From Chitinophagaceae bacterium (lineage in GTDB: Bacteria; Bacteroidota; Bacteroidia; Chitinophagales; Chitinophagaceae): a stretch of 64,000 bases of DNA. The notes below the pieces were generated by a model. It saw nothing but the letters and a program-made list of their open reading frames with translations. It did no database searches and was not told where the DNA came from. The stretch is taken from positions 496,001 through 560,000 of the forward strand of contig JADJBP010000001.1 in assembly GCA_016703625.1 (NCBI GenBank), read 5' to 3'. Shown here piece after piece: positions 10,494 to 19,200 of the stretch. How positions within the stretch are numbered: position 1 is the stretch's first letter; every line of letters starts with the position of its first letter. The translations under genes were made by a program, and so were the position numbers.

Positions 10494-11870
10494 ATGGAAC
10501 TCAATACATACCAACAGGAGGCTTTTGATTACCAGCGCCCCAACATTGAAAAGTTTGGAAAACGAAACATGATATGGAGCATTTTCTTTTTGGTTTGGAT
10601 ACTGGTAGGCATTTATGCGTTATACTTACAGATTGCAAAAGGACATGGAATTACCGGAATGCGGGATAATGTGGTTTGGGGCCTGTATATTGTAAATTTC
10701 ATTTTTTTTATCGGCCTCAGCTATGCCGGGGCAATTATTTCCGGCTTACTGCACCTGTCTAAAGTCTCATGGGGTAAACCCATCATCAGGCTTGCACAAA
10801 TGATGACCATTGTTTCTGTTATTGTTGGGCCGATATTTATTCTGTTATGTGTTGGCCGTTTTGACAGGCTTCATCATTTGTTTATTTATCCAAGATTACA
10901 GTCACCATTAACATGGGATGTAGTGGCCATTCTTACCTATTTTGTTGGCAGTGTTCTTTTCCTGTACATGGCTTTAATAAAGGATTTTGCTGTTTACCGG
11001 GATTCAAAAATGAACATCCCTAAATGGAAACAGAAATTGTATAAGATACTGGCAACAGGTTATAGGGGAGCAGCAAGTCAGAAAAGACACCTGATCATAT
11101 CCCAAAACCTGCTGGCAGTAATTATGGTGCCACTGTCAATCATTGTAAGTTCTATCCTTTCCTGGATCTTTGGTATGACACTGCGTCCCGGTTGGCATAG
11201 TACTATCTTTGGACCTTATTTTGTGCTTGGCGCTTTGTATTCCGGAACCGGTGTATTGATCGTGGCCATGTGGGTTTACCGGAAAATGTATAAACTGGAA
11301 AAGTATTTCACCGATAAACATTTTACGTACCTGGGTTATATCATGATGGTGCTGGCCGCAGCTTATGGATACTTTACTTTTTCCGAATATTTTACGAGTT
11401 GGTTCGGGTCAGAGAAATGGGATAATGATGTGATCAATAAACTGTTCAATCCTGCCGAATACGGATGGTGGACTTTGTTTGCAAACCTTATCGGTATTTT
11501 TATTCCTATTTTAATAGTGGCTATTCCCAAAACAAGAAAACCAAACTGGATAACACTTGTAGCTTTTTTAATGGTGATTGCACTATGGGTAAAACGTTAC
11601 CTGATCATTGTCCCAACGCTTGAATCACCGGCACTTCCCATGCAGGAAACCAGGATGGAATACGTAAAATATGCAGCAACCTGGCCCGAATGGGCATTAA
11701 CCATTGCCGGTATAGCCAGCTTCCTTTTATTCTTTACGATCATGTCAAAATTTGTAACTGTTGTTCCGGTTTCCGGGTTGGAAGATACATTTCACCATCC
11801 CCATCACGAACATCCACATCACGAACAAATAGTGGATGAAGTAAAAAAAGATAACGTTCAAATTGATTAA
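10494..11870 (+). CDS. nrfD: NrfD/PsrC-family quinone-reactive membrane subunit
   Basis: 458 residues, intact. About nine to ten hydrophobic helices span residues 25-420, the usual layout of NrfD/PsrC subunits, which exchange electrons with menaquinol in the inner membrane. Typical features are WGLYIVNFIFFIGLSYAGA (second helix), LLHLSKVSWGKP and LCVGRFDRLHHL. The C-terminal tail is histidine-rich (residues about 434-448, HHPHHEHPHHEQ) and could bind a metal, which is not general for the family. It follows the Fe-S subunit by 50 bases. With that protein and the downstream cytochrome c it resembles an NrfBCD-like quinol dehydrogenase. The direction of electron flow cannot be told from sequence. 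Confidence 0.9.
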   Translation: MELNTYQQEAFDYQRPNIEKFGKRNMIWSIFFLVWILVGIYALYLQIAKGHGITGMRDNVVWGLYIVNFIFFIGLSYAGAIISGLLHLSKVSWGKPIIRLAQMMTIVSVIVGPIFILLCVGRFDRLHHLFIYPRLQSPLTWDVVAILTYFVGSVLFLYMALIKDFAVYRDSKMNIPKWKQKLYKILATGYRGAASQKRHLIISQNLLAVIMVPLSIIVSSILSWIFGMTLRPGWHSTIFGPYFVLGALYSGTGVLIVAMWVYRKMYKLEKYFTDKHFTYLGYIMMVLAAAYGYFTFSEYFTSWFGSEKWDNDVINKLFNPAEYGWWTLFANLIGIFIPILIVAIPKTRKPNWITLVAFLMVIALWVKRYLIIVPTLESPALPMQETRMEYVKYAATWPEWALTIAGIASFLLFFTIMSKFVTVVPVSGLEDTFHHPHHEHPHHEQIVDEVKKDNVQID

Positions 11871-11929
11871 AAACACGAACAGATGAAACCATTTTCAACA
11901 ATAACAGCAAACCAAAAATATCCAGGCAG

Positions 11930-12850
11930 TTGATGATTTTATCCGGCCTGATGATCATGTTGCTGATCCCTGTTAGTATGTTTGCCCAAACTGACAGCAC
12001 AAAGACCGACAGTGCACAGGTTGTAGAAGAAGCGCCTGTTGAAGAATCATCATTAATATCTCCTTCAGCAGAATTAATAAGCGTTCAGAAATCAGATCAA
12101 TCTATTGATCTGAAAGCATCATTAAAAGCTAAAGTTAAAGGTACCTTCTACATTTTACCTTTGCTGAAGATCACATTTATCCAGGTAACTGATACTGCTG
12201 AAAAAGTATTGGGTTTTGTGATTACCGACAAATTGGGAAAAGCTGTTTTTAATGTAAAAGCTGACCAGCTTAAAACAGACAAGGAAGGTAAATTGCATTA
12301 CAAGATTGTATTTGCCGGTAACAAACAAATGGACCCTGCTGATGCAGAAGTAACTATAAAAAGAGCACGACTTGAAATCACGCCTGTAAAAGAAGATTCA
12401 CTGTTAACCGTTAAGGTAAAGTTGATAGATATGGGTACAGGAACAGAGATACCGGTTCCCGAGACAGTACTGGGCATATTTGTTAAACGGCTTTTCAATC
12501 CTTTAAAGGTTGGCGAAGGAACCACAGACGAGAATGGAGAAGCCACAGTTGAGATACCCCAAAACCTTCCTGGTGATGCAAAGGGCAATATAACGCTGAT
12601 GGTTAAACTGGATGAAAATGAAACTTACGGTAACCTGGAAGCATCAGTTGATCAGAAATGGGGATCCAGTGTCGATCTAAATGAAAACCATGAAAGGACA
12701 CTCTGGAGTTCAGATCCCCCAATATGGATGCTTGTTACATTTATTATCCTGATGACCATTGTTTGGGGGCACTACATTGTTATTGTTTTTCAAATGTTAA
12801 GATTACGTAAAGAGGAGCCGGATCAGTCAACTACCGCAATTATTCCGTAA
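11930..12850 (+). CDS. Periplasmic beta-domain protein with C-terminal membrane anchor
   Basis: About 306 residues. A signal peptide (MIMLLIPVSMFAQ) starts the visible frame at a TTG/ATG near 11930. The ATG at 11883 opens a frame (MKPFSTITA) that joins this one after a one-base correction near 11908, so the true start may be 11883. The body has two beta-sandwich-like repeats (FYILPLLKITFIQV... and EIPVPETVLGIFVKRLF..., each followed by a DxxGKA or DENGEA turn), similar to fibronectin or carboxypeptidase-regulatory folds. A single helix near the end (WMLVTFIILMTIVWGHYIV) anchors it. No cofactor motif is seen. It lies between nrfD and the cytochrome c gene, so it may be a structural subunit of that complex. 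Confidence 0.7.
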   Translation: MMILSGLMIMLLIPVSMFAQTDSTKTDSAQVVEEAPVEESSLISPSAELISVQKSDQSIDLKASLKAKVKGTFYILPLLKITFIQVTDTAEKVLGFVITDKLGKAVFNVKADQLKTDKEGKLHYKIVFAGNKQMDPADAEVTIKRARLEITPVKEDSLLTVKVKLIDMGTGTEIPVPETVLGIFVKRLFNPLKVGEGTTDENGEATVEIPQNLPGDAKGNITLMVKLDENETYGNLEASVDQKWGSSVDLNENHERTLWSSDPPIWMLVTFIILMTIVWGHYIVIVFQMLRLRKEEPDQSTTAIIP

Positions 12851-12887
12851 CTTTATATCTCTTTAATAAAAGATAAAACCATAAAAT

Positions 12888-13295
12888 ATGAAAAAGAAAA
12901 TTTTAGTAATGATTGCAGGTTTATTTGTGATCGTTTTATTCGCCTTTGTCCCAAAAAGTACACCACAGGATCCTTGGAAAGTGCCTGATTCATACAAGAC
13001 AAAAGCAAACCCTACAAAAGCTGATGTCGCATCAACCCTGGCAACCGGGAAAACCCTGTATAATACACATTGTAAATCATGTCATGGTACCAAAGGTAAA
13101 GGAGACGGACCCAAAGCAGCACAGTTAGATACTGATTGCGGAGACTTTACAAAAGCGTCTTTCCATGCACAAACAGATGGCGAACTGTTTTATAAAACTT
13201 TCGAAGGTCGTAAAGACATGCCTTCTTATAAAAAGAAAATACCGGATGTTCATGATATCTGGGCTGTAGTAAATTATATGAGAACGTTTAAATAA
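12888..13295 (+). CDS. Monohaem cytochrome c
   Basis: 135 residues with an N-terminal hydrophobic segment (ILVMIAGLFVIVLFAFV) that is a signal or membrane anchor. The haem attachment motif is CKSCH (about residues 62-66), followed by GTKGKGDGPKAAQL as in class I cytochromes. The methionine in GRKDMPSY (about residue 111) is the probable sixth ligand, and the C-terminal helix IWAVVNYMRTF is typical. As last gene of the Fe-S/NrfD operon it is the natural periplasmic electron partner of that complex. A strong terminator follows. The gene is intact. Confidence 0.92.
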   Translation: MKKKILVMIAGLFVIVLFAFVPKSTPQDPWKVPDSYKTKANPTKADVASTLATGKTLYNTHCKSCHGTKGKGDGPKAAQLDTDCGDFTKASFHAQTDGELFYKTFEGRKDMPSYKKKIPDVHDIWAVVNYMRTFK

Positions 13296-13316
13296 ACCGT
13301 TCTTAAGATCCTGTAT

Positions 13317-13357
13317 AAAAAAATGTTCATCCGCTAATATGGATGAACATTTTTGTT
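13317..13357 (+). terminator. Terminator of the Fe-S/NrfD/cytochrome operon
   Basis: AAAATGTTCATCC pairs perfectly with GGATGAACATTTT around an 8-base loop, with A before and T after. A second, weaker hairpin (AGAACG...CGTTCT, about 13281-13303) overlaps the stop codon of the cytochrome gene. Confidence 0.9.
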
Positions 13358-13394
13358 TACGGCTATGCAGCGATTTTATTGCCATTGAAATCTG

Positions 13395-13402
13395 TAGTTT
13401 TG
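13395..13402 (+). promoter_or_regulatory. TAnnTTTG promoter box
   Basis: TAGTTTTG matches the Bacteroidota -7 box and lies 27 bases before the ATG at 13430, giving a normal leader. No TTG at the usual -33 distance was found. Confidence 0.45.
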
Positions 13403-13429
13403 TACAGCTACCTGTAAAAGAAACCAACC

Positions 13430-14254
13430 ATGAAAAAATACCTGTTACCCCGTTTATTTTTTATTTCCATAATATACATCACCGCATCCTGTAATACACC
13501 CAGGTATATTTACAGCCCTGCTGCACTGAATGTTCCCGTACTTACCCAAAAAGGCGATGGTAAGCTGGGCGCTGTTTACTCCACCAATGCTGTCGGGCAG
13601 GAAAAGCAGGATGGCGTAGAGATCGATAACCGCAGCCGTGGTTTCGACCTGCAGGGTGCTGTGGCCATCACCAATAATTTTGCTATACAGGCCAGTCATT
13701 TTTACCGCTGGGAAAAAACGGAAGGAGGGCCCGACAGTGTAACTTTAAAATATAACAGAAACCTTACCGAAATCGGTTTGGGATATTTCCTGCCAATCAA
13801 TGATCAGAAAAATACCTTTTTCCAGGTTTTTGCAGGTGCCGGCCTGGGCCGGTTTGATTTTACAGATGTGGACAAAACCGGCAGTAATTTTCACCAGGCA
13901 AACATCACTAAAATTTACCTCCAGCCAGCTGTTCTTTTTAAAAGTAAAGGGAGTTTTACCACATCCATTGGGGTAAGGTTCAGCGGCATCAGCTACAGCA
14001 AAATAAAAACCAGTTATACTGCCGGCCAGTTAAACGATTTTCACCTGGATGACCTGGGTGGCCGGGCAAAATGGTTTTTTGAACCTGCAACAGTTAGCAG
14101 CTTTGGTTTTAAAAATGTTCCGGGCCTGCGGTTTGAGGTCCAGGGCGGTTTGTCTTTTTTAATGGCAAGAAATTATATTGACTACCGGAAATTTAATTTT
14201 TCTATTGGTGCGGGGATCGATTTTGGTTCCTTACGTAATAAAAACAGGCAATAA
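13430..14254 (+). CDS. Outer-membrane beta-barrel-type lipoprotein, unknown function
   Basis: 274 residues with a signal peptide and lipobox (YITASC). The mature protein consists of alternating amphipathic strands with aromatic ends (GYFLPIN, FFQVFAGAGLGRFDF, FKSKGSFTTSIGVRFSG) and finishes SIGAGIDFGSL, which suggests a small outer-membrane barrel. I do not recognise a named family. It has its own TAnnTTTG promoter and stands between the cytochrome operon terminator and icmF, 110 bases upstream of icmF, with no evident functional link to either. Intact. Confidence 0.7.
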   Translation: MKKYLLPRLFFISIIYITASCNTPRYIYSPAALNVPVLTQKGDGKLGAVYSTNAVGQEKQDGVEIDNRSRGFDLQGAVAITNNFAIQASHFYRWEKTEGGPDSVTLKYNRNLTEIGLGYFLPINDQKNTFFQVFAGAGLGRFDFTDVDKTGSNFHQANITKIYLQPAVLFKSKGSFTTSIGVRFSGISYSKIKTSYTAGQLNDFHLDDLGGRAKWFFEPATVSSFGFKNVPGLRFEVQGGLSFLMARNYIDYRKFNFSIGAGIDFGSLRNKNRQ

Positions 14255-14293
14255 TCCTTTCATACGGGTTATTATTTTTTCCAGCCTTTAATC

Positions 14294-14338
14294 TGTAAAT
14301 TTACATTTCGATTGTAAGCCTTACACCCTTATGTAAGG
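14294..14338 (+). promoter_or_regulatory. Operator-like array upstream of icmF
   Basis: Three TGTAA elements begin at 14294, 14313 and 14332, exactly 19 bases apart. The first is a 12-base perfect palindrome (TGTAAATTTACA) and the second an inverted repeat with one central base (TGTAAGCCTTACA). The third, TGTAAGG, pairs with the CCTTACA half of the second. The spacing of under two helical turns and the dyad symmetry suggest sites for a dimeric regulator 26 bases upstream of icmF. The regulator is unknown. Confidence 0.5.
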
Positions 14339-14363
14339 TAAAAAAAATAATTGCTGACCGTTT

Positions 14364-17300
14364 ATGTCATTCACACTTCAGAATAAAGTACGCATTGTAA
14401 CAGCTGCTGCCCTGTTCGACGGGCACGATGCTGCCATCAATATCATGCGCCGCATTATGCAGAGCAAAGGTGCCGAGATCATTCACCTGGGCCATAACCG
14501 AAGCGTGCATGAAATTGTGGAATGTGCCATTGAAGAAGACGTGCAGGGCATTGCCATTACCAGTTACCAGGGCGGCCATGTTGAGTTTTTCAAATACATG
14601 AAAGACCTGCTGAATGAAAATGGCTGCGGGCATATAAAAATATTTGGCGGTGGTGGCGGAACCATCCTGCCAGCTGAAATTGAAGAATTACACAATTACG
14701 GCATCACAAGAATTTACAGCCCGGATGATGGAAGGCACATGGGCCTGGAAGGAATGATTGAAGATGTCATCCTTTCCTGTGATTTTGCACTGAATGGCAG
14801 TGGTGATTATAAAACTGCAATGTCTTTAGGTGAAGTAAACGATGTTAGAAAAATTGCAAGGCAAATAACCAATGTTGAGAATGGCGTAGTGTCAACGGAC
14901 AACGGACAACGTACAACAGAGAAGACAATTCCCGTATTAGGGATAACAGGAACAGGAGGAGCTGGAAAATCTTCTGTAACAGATGAGATCGTCCGCCGCT
15001 TTTTAAATACCTATACCGATAAAACCATCGCCGTAATTTCTGTTGATCCATCAAAAAAGAAAACAGGAGGAGCACTGCTTGGTGATCGTATAAGAATGAA
15101 TTCTATCTCTTCTCCACGGGCATACATGCGGAGCCTGGCAACTCGTGAAAGCGATAAGGCTTTAAGCGAATACGTACAGGAAGCCATTGACATCTGCAAA
15201 GCAGCAGCCTATGATTTTATTATTTTGGAAAGCGCCGGGGTGGGGCAAAGTGATGCCAGTATATTGGATTATGTTGAAGTAAGCATGTATGTGATGACAC
15301 CCGAATACGGTGCCGCATCGCAACTGGAAAAGATCAATATGCTGGATTATGCTGATGTGGTTTGTGTAAATAAATTCGATAAGGCAGGCGCTCTGGATGC
15401 CCTGCATGATGTGCGCAAACAGTATAAACGCAATCATGGTTTGTGGAATGCAACCGATGAAGAACTGCCTATCATTGGCACCATTGCAGCACAGTTCAAT
15501 GATGCCGGGGTAAATGAACTGTTTGAAAGGTTGATGGAAAAAACAGCTGAGAAATGCGGTGTGAAATTTGGTGGCGACATTGAACACCATGCCCATACAA
15601 AAGATACATTCAGTCAATCAACCATTATACCACCCAAAAGAGTAAGATACCTGGCTGAGATCGCTGAAACCATAAAAACTTATGATGAATGGGTTGTTGA
15701 ACAATCAACGATCGCAACAAAATTGTACCAGTTGGATGGAACCCTGGCTGCGGCTTCAACCCCGACAGCGGTTATAACCCTGTCGGCGGTTGCTAAAAAA
15801 GAATTAACTAAAATAAAAAACACTTTTGAAGAACAGTTGCATCCCGATTGTAAAAAATTAATAGAAAACTGGCCTTCGGTTTTAGAACGTTACCAAAAAG
15901 AATTTTACGAATTTAAAGTAAGGGATAAAGTAATTAAGCAACCGCTTACCTATAAAAGTTTATCCGGCACAGTGCTTTCAAAGGTCATCTTGCCAAAATA
16001 CAAAGACTGGGGAGATATTTTAAAATGGCAGTTGCAGGAAAATGTACCGGGTGAATTTCCTTTCACTGCAGGTGTGTTTCCGATAAAACGTGAAGGGGAA
16101 GATCCTACCCGTATGTTTGCCGGTGAAGGCGGGCCCGAAAGGACCAACAGGAGATTTCACTATGTTAGCATTGGACAGCCTGCAAAGCGACTCAGCACTG
16201 CATTTGACAGCGTTACCCTGTATGGCGAAGATCCCGGGCACCGTCCGGATATTTACGGTAAGGTTGGCAACAGCGGTGTTAGTATTGCCACCGTTGACGA
16301 TGCCAAAAAACTATACAGCGGTTTTGATCTCTGTGATCCCAAAACATCGGTGAGCATGACCATCAACGGCCCTGCACCCATGCTGCTGGCATTTTTTATG
16401 AATGCTGCCATCGACCAGCAATGCGAAAAATATATCCTTGAAAATAACCTGAAAGATGAGGTCAATAAAAAGATAAAAGAAAAATACGGCGTAGAAAGTT
16501 TACCCAAATATATCGGTGTAGATGGCAATGAGATCGTTCCTGCCGACGGAGACCTTCAGGGGGCCTTACCTGAAGGCAATAATGGTTTGGGCCTGCGTTT
16601 GTTGGGATTAAGCGGGCAGGATGTTTTACCAAAAGAAGTGTATGAAGAAATAAAGGCAAAAGCTTTGGCAACTGTGCGGGGAACAGTTCAGGCCGATATT
16701 TTAAAAGAAGACCAGGCACAGAATACATGCATATTCTCAACTGAGTTTGCTTTAAAGCTGATGGGGGATGTGCAGGAATATTTTATCAAGAACTCGGTTC
16801 AGAATTTTTACAGTGTCAGTATCAGCGGTTACCATATTGCAGAAGCCGGGGCCAACCCGATCTCGCAATTGGCTTTTACTTTATCCAACGGATTTACTTA
16901 TGTGGAATATTACCTGAGCAGGGGAATGCATATAGATGATTTTGCACCAAACCTGTCATTCTTCTTCAGTAATGGTATGGATCCCGAGTACAGTGTGATC
17001 GGTAGGGTAGCCCGCCGCATCTGGGCCAAGGCTATGAAGAATAAATACAAGGCCAACAGCAGGTCCCAAAAATTAAAATACCATATTCAAACTTCCGGCC
17101 GAAGCCTCCACGCACAGGAAATTGATTTTAACGATATCCGTACCACGCTGCAGGCATTGTATGCCATTTATGATAACTGCAATTCCCTGCATACTAACGC
17201 TTACGATGAGGCCATAACCACACCTACCGAGGAAAGTGTACGCAGGGCCATGGCTATCCAGCTCATCATCAACCGCGAACTGGGCACCGCAAAAAATGAA

Positions 17301-17777
17301 AACCCCAACCAGGGCTCCTTTTTAATTGAAGAGCTGACCGATATCGTTGAAGAAGCCGTGATGCTGGAGTTTCACCGCTTAACAGAACGTGGCGGGGTTT
17401 TAGGAGCCATGGAACGCATGTACCAGCGCAATAAGATACAGGAAGAAAGCCTGCACTACGAAACATTAAAACACACCGGCGAATACCCGATAGTTGGGGT
17501 AAATACTTTCCTGAATAAAAAAGGAAGCCCTACCATTTTGCCAACCGAAGTTATCCGATCAACCACAACTGAAAAAGAATTCCAGATAACCACTTTACAG
17601 GCTTTTCACAAGCGGCATGCGGCCCATGCCGAAGCCATGCTTAAAAAACTGCAACAGGCAGCCATCAACAATGAAAATTTATTTGAAGAACTGATGGAAA
17701 CGGTTAAGTATTGTTCACTCGGGCAGATCACCAACGCCCTGTACGCGGTAGGCGGGCAATACAGGAGAAACATGTAA
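14364..17777 (+). CDS. icmF: Fused isobutyryl-CoA mutase IcmF (B12-binding, GTPase and mutase domains)
   Basis: 1137 residues, a usual length for IcmF. The enzyme interconverts isobutyryl-CoA and n-butyryl-CoA with adenosylcobalamin and carries its own GTPase chaperone. Order of domains: B12-binding domain at residues 1-140 with DGHDAAIN (cobalt-binding histidine) and the SYQGGH loop; MeaI-type G domain from about 190 with the P-loop GTGGAGKSS and the NKFDKAGA nucleotide motif; mutase barrel from about 530 to the end, with FHYVSIG and ISGYHIAEAGANPISQ. A linker around residues 170-188 (VENGVVSTDNGQRTTEK) looks like an insertion between the first two domains. Intact. Three TGTAA palindromes lie just upstream. 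I saw no cobalamin riboswitch. Confidence 0.95.
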   Translation: MSFTLQNKVRIVTAAALFDGHDAAINIMRRIMQSKGAEIIHLGHNRSVHEIVECAIEEDVQGIAITSYQGGHVEFFKYMKDLLNENGCGHIKIFGGGGGTILPAEIEELHNYGITRIYSPDDGRHMGLEGMIEDVILSCDFALNGSGDYKTAMSLGEVNDVRKIARQITNVENGVVSTDNGQRTTEKTIPVLGITGTGGAGKSSVTDEIVRRFLNTYTDKTIAVISVDPSKKKTGGALLGDRIRMNSISSPRAYMRSLATRESDKALSEYVQEAIDICKAAAYDFIILESAGVGQSDASILDYVEVSMYVMTPEYGAASQLEKINMLDYADVVCVNKFDKAGALDALHDVRKQYKRNHGLWNATDEELPIIGTIAAQFNDAGVNELFERLMEKTAEKCGVKFGGDIEHHAHTKDTFSQSTIIPPKRVRYLAEIAETIKTYDEWVVEQSTIATKLYQLDGTLAAASTPTAVITLSAVAKKELTKIKNTFEEQLHPDCKKLIENWPSVLERYQKEFYEFKVRDKVIKQPLTYKSLSGTVLSKVILPKYKDWGDILKWQLQENVPGEFPFTAGVFPIKREGEDPTRMFAGEGGPERTNRRFHYVSIGQPAKRLSTAFDSVTLYGEDPGHRPDIYGKVGNSGVSIATVDDAKKLYSGFDLCDPKTSVSMTINGPAPMLLAFFMNAAIDQQCEKYILENNLKDEVNKKIKEKYGVESLPKYIGVDGNEIVPADGDLQGALPEGNNGLGLRLLGLSGQDVLPKEVYEEIKAKALATVRGTVQADILKEDQAQNTCIFSTEFALKLMGDVQEYFIKNSVQNFYSVSISGYHIAEAGANPISQLAFTLSNGFTYVEYYLSRGMHIDDFAPNLSFFFSNGMDPEYSVIGRVARRIWAKAMKNKYKANSRSQKLKYHIQTSGRSLHAQEIDFNDIRTTLQALYAIYDNCNSLHTNAYDEAITTPTEESVRRAMAIQLIINRELGTAKNENPNQGSFLIEELTDIVEEAVMLEFHRLTERGGVLGAMERMYQRNKIQEESLHYETLKHTGEYPIVGVNTFLNKKGSPTILPTEVIRSTTTEKEFQITTLQAFHKRHAAHAEAMLKKLQQAAINNENLFEELMETVKYCSLGQITNALYAVGGQYRRNM

Positions 17778-17938
17778 CCTGCACCGGTAATTTTTGAAAT
17801 TTTAATTTTTAATACTTGCATAGTAAGATATTATATTTTACCTTGTTGTGTATTATTGCCATTAATAAACTGCTTTACAAGTTCACTTATCCGGTGATGA
17901 AATCATTTTTTTTATTTTTTAATCAAAAAAGATCATTC

Positions 17939-18493
17939 ATGAAAAAATTATTTTTTATTCCCCTGTTGGCATTGTTTGTTTTTGGTTGCGACAGCAAAAC
18001 TGAAAATACCGATGCCGCATCAACCGACTCCTCTAAAACGGTTACAGCAAATGCTGCAGCACTGGTTTATCCTTACACCCTTGAAGAGCCTTACCGGGAC
18101 TGGCAGCCGGGTGATCAGCAACATGCGGTCACTGTCATGAAAGCTTTAAAAGGATATGAAACAGGGGACATGGATGCCTGTATTGCCGGTTTTGGCGATA
18201 GTGTTGAAATTCGCTTTGATTATTACCAGGCAAAACTCAGCAACGACAGCCTGAAAAAATTCTTTGCCAACCAGCGTGCTAATTACAGCAGCATGACCGT
18301 TAAAATGGGAGACTGGGAATCGGTGATTTCGAAAGATAAGAAAACGGAGTATGTTACCATGTGGTACAGGGAGATATGGACCGATAAGAAAGGGAAGACC
18401 GATTCCCTGGCCGTAATTGATGATTGTAAAATCGTGAACGGAAAAATTGTTGAACTGGATGAAAAAATTCAGCATTTCCCGGCAAAAAAATAA
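17939..18493 (+). CDS. Lipoprotein with NTF2/SnoaL-like domain
   Basis: 184 residues from the ATG at 17939, chosen because the signal peptide (KKLFFIPLLALFVFGC) with lipobox VFGC begins there; the longer frame would put 41 unrelated residues in front. The domain has the alpha-beta cone pattern: helix VTVMKALKGYETGD, then DACIAGFGDSVEIRF, SLKKFFANQRANY and a C-terminal sheet ending DDCKIVNGKIVELDEKIQHF. This is the usual layout of SnoaL-like proteins, whose roles vary. No catalytic residues can be assigned. A terminator follows directly. Confidence 0.75.
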   Translation: MKKLFFIPLLALFVFGCDSKTENTDAASTDSSKTVTANAAALVYPYTLEEPYRDWQPGDQQHAVTVMKALKGYETGDMDACIAGFGDSVEIRFDYYQAKLSNDSLKKFFANQRANYSSMTVKMGDWESVISKDKKTEYVTMWYREIWTDKKGKTDSLAVIDDCKIVNGKIVELDEKIQHFPAKK

Positions 18494-18506
18494 TGATTCC
18501 CATTGC

Positions 18507-18546
18507 AAAAACAGCCAGCCCGGTTACAGGGCTGGCTGTTTTTTTA
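18507..18546 (+). terminator. Rho-independent terminator
   Basis: AACAGCCAGCCC pairs with GGGCTGGCTGTT around a 7-base loop, with a run of T after it and A before it. It lies between the SnoaL-like gene and the convergent 18561-18773 gene, so it may serve both. Confidence 0.92.
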
Positions 18547-18560
18547 TTGATCCTTTCGGA

Positions 18561-18773
18561 TCATTTCAATGCTTCACATACATACCCGGCATCGTATAGG
18601 ATCTTTTCTACTTCAACTGCCGGAATATTCTCTGCAACTACCCTTAATATTTTATCACAGTCATGCAGGTCCACATTCCATTCTATAATTAAAGGATGAA
18701 GATTTAATACCGGCTTTACATGATTGATATGATCAGTATTAATGAGGTTTGTTTTAAAAACAAGTATTTCCAT
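18561..18773 (-). CDS. Small HMA-like fold protein without the CXXC metal site
   Basis: 70 residues. The order strand (EILVFKTNL), helix (DHINHVKPVLNLH), strand (IIEWNVDL), strand (ILRVVAE), helix (PAVEVEKILYDAGY), strand is the ferredoxin-like fold of heavy-metal-associated domains. The metal-binding CXXC of copper chaperones is absent; only isolated cysteines are seen (HDCDK and YVCEA). It overlaps the end of the upstream membrane protein gene by about 20 bases and is the third gene of the ECF-sigma operon. A sensing role within that operon is possible but unproven. Confidence 0.7.
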   Translation of the reverse strand: MEILVFKTNLINTDHINHVKPVLNLHPLIIEWNVDLHDCDKILRVVAENIPAVEVEKILYDAGYVCEALK

Positions 18774-19183
18774 GTTGCAGTTGGTTTGTGAGAAAAACCA
18801 TTTTAAAATAATTTACCCCTTCAGGAACAGTTGATGAAGAACCGGGTTTTGCCTGGTTCATTGTCCATCTTCCGCCACACCTGTTTTTCCATTCGGCTTT
18901 GAATTTTTCCCTTTCTTCGGGTGTCATACCTGCAAATTTTTGTTTCATGTCCATCCACCTGGCCGCTGCGCTGCCTGCCACCACATCCTCCCCTGAAACC
19001 GCCGAATAAGATCTTACTCAGTAATAAAATACCCAGCGCCTGTATAAAACTAATGGCTTTTACACCCAGCACAGCCGGTAATATGGCATTCCATAAACTC
19101 ATCACCACAAAACCAAAAACCAATATGGCTATGCTGCCGAATACCAGTATCATCAATCCTTTTTTGATCCAGAACTTTTTCAT
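18754..19183 (-). CDS. Small membrane protein in the ECF-sigma operon (frameshifted)
   Basis: About 140 residues with the frame restored near 18980. Two hydrophobic helices (LMILVFGSIAILVFGFVVMSLW and IQALGILLLSKILFGG) are followed by a glycine/cysteine patch and a charged helix (MTPEEREKFKAEWKNRCGG) that resembles the LTXXQ-like helix of periplasmic heavy-metal sensors. Proteins of this form are common beside sigma factors in Bacteroidota (recalled, not searched). It begins 17 bases after the sigma gene and overlaps the next gene, so the three are probably co-transcribed. It may work as an anti-sigma or membrane sensor. The exact C-terminus is uncertain because of the indel. Confidence 0.65.
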
Positions 19184-19200
19184 TGTTGTAATAATTTAAT

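Noticed and set aside
14255..14363. Cobalamin riboswitch upstream of the B12-dependent icmF
   Set aside because: The spacer is only 109 bases, lacks the conserved B12-box core, and holds short TGTAA palindromes instead.
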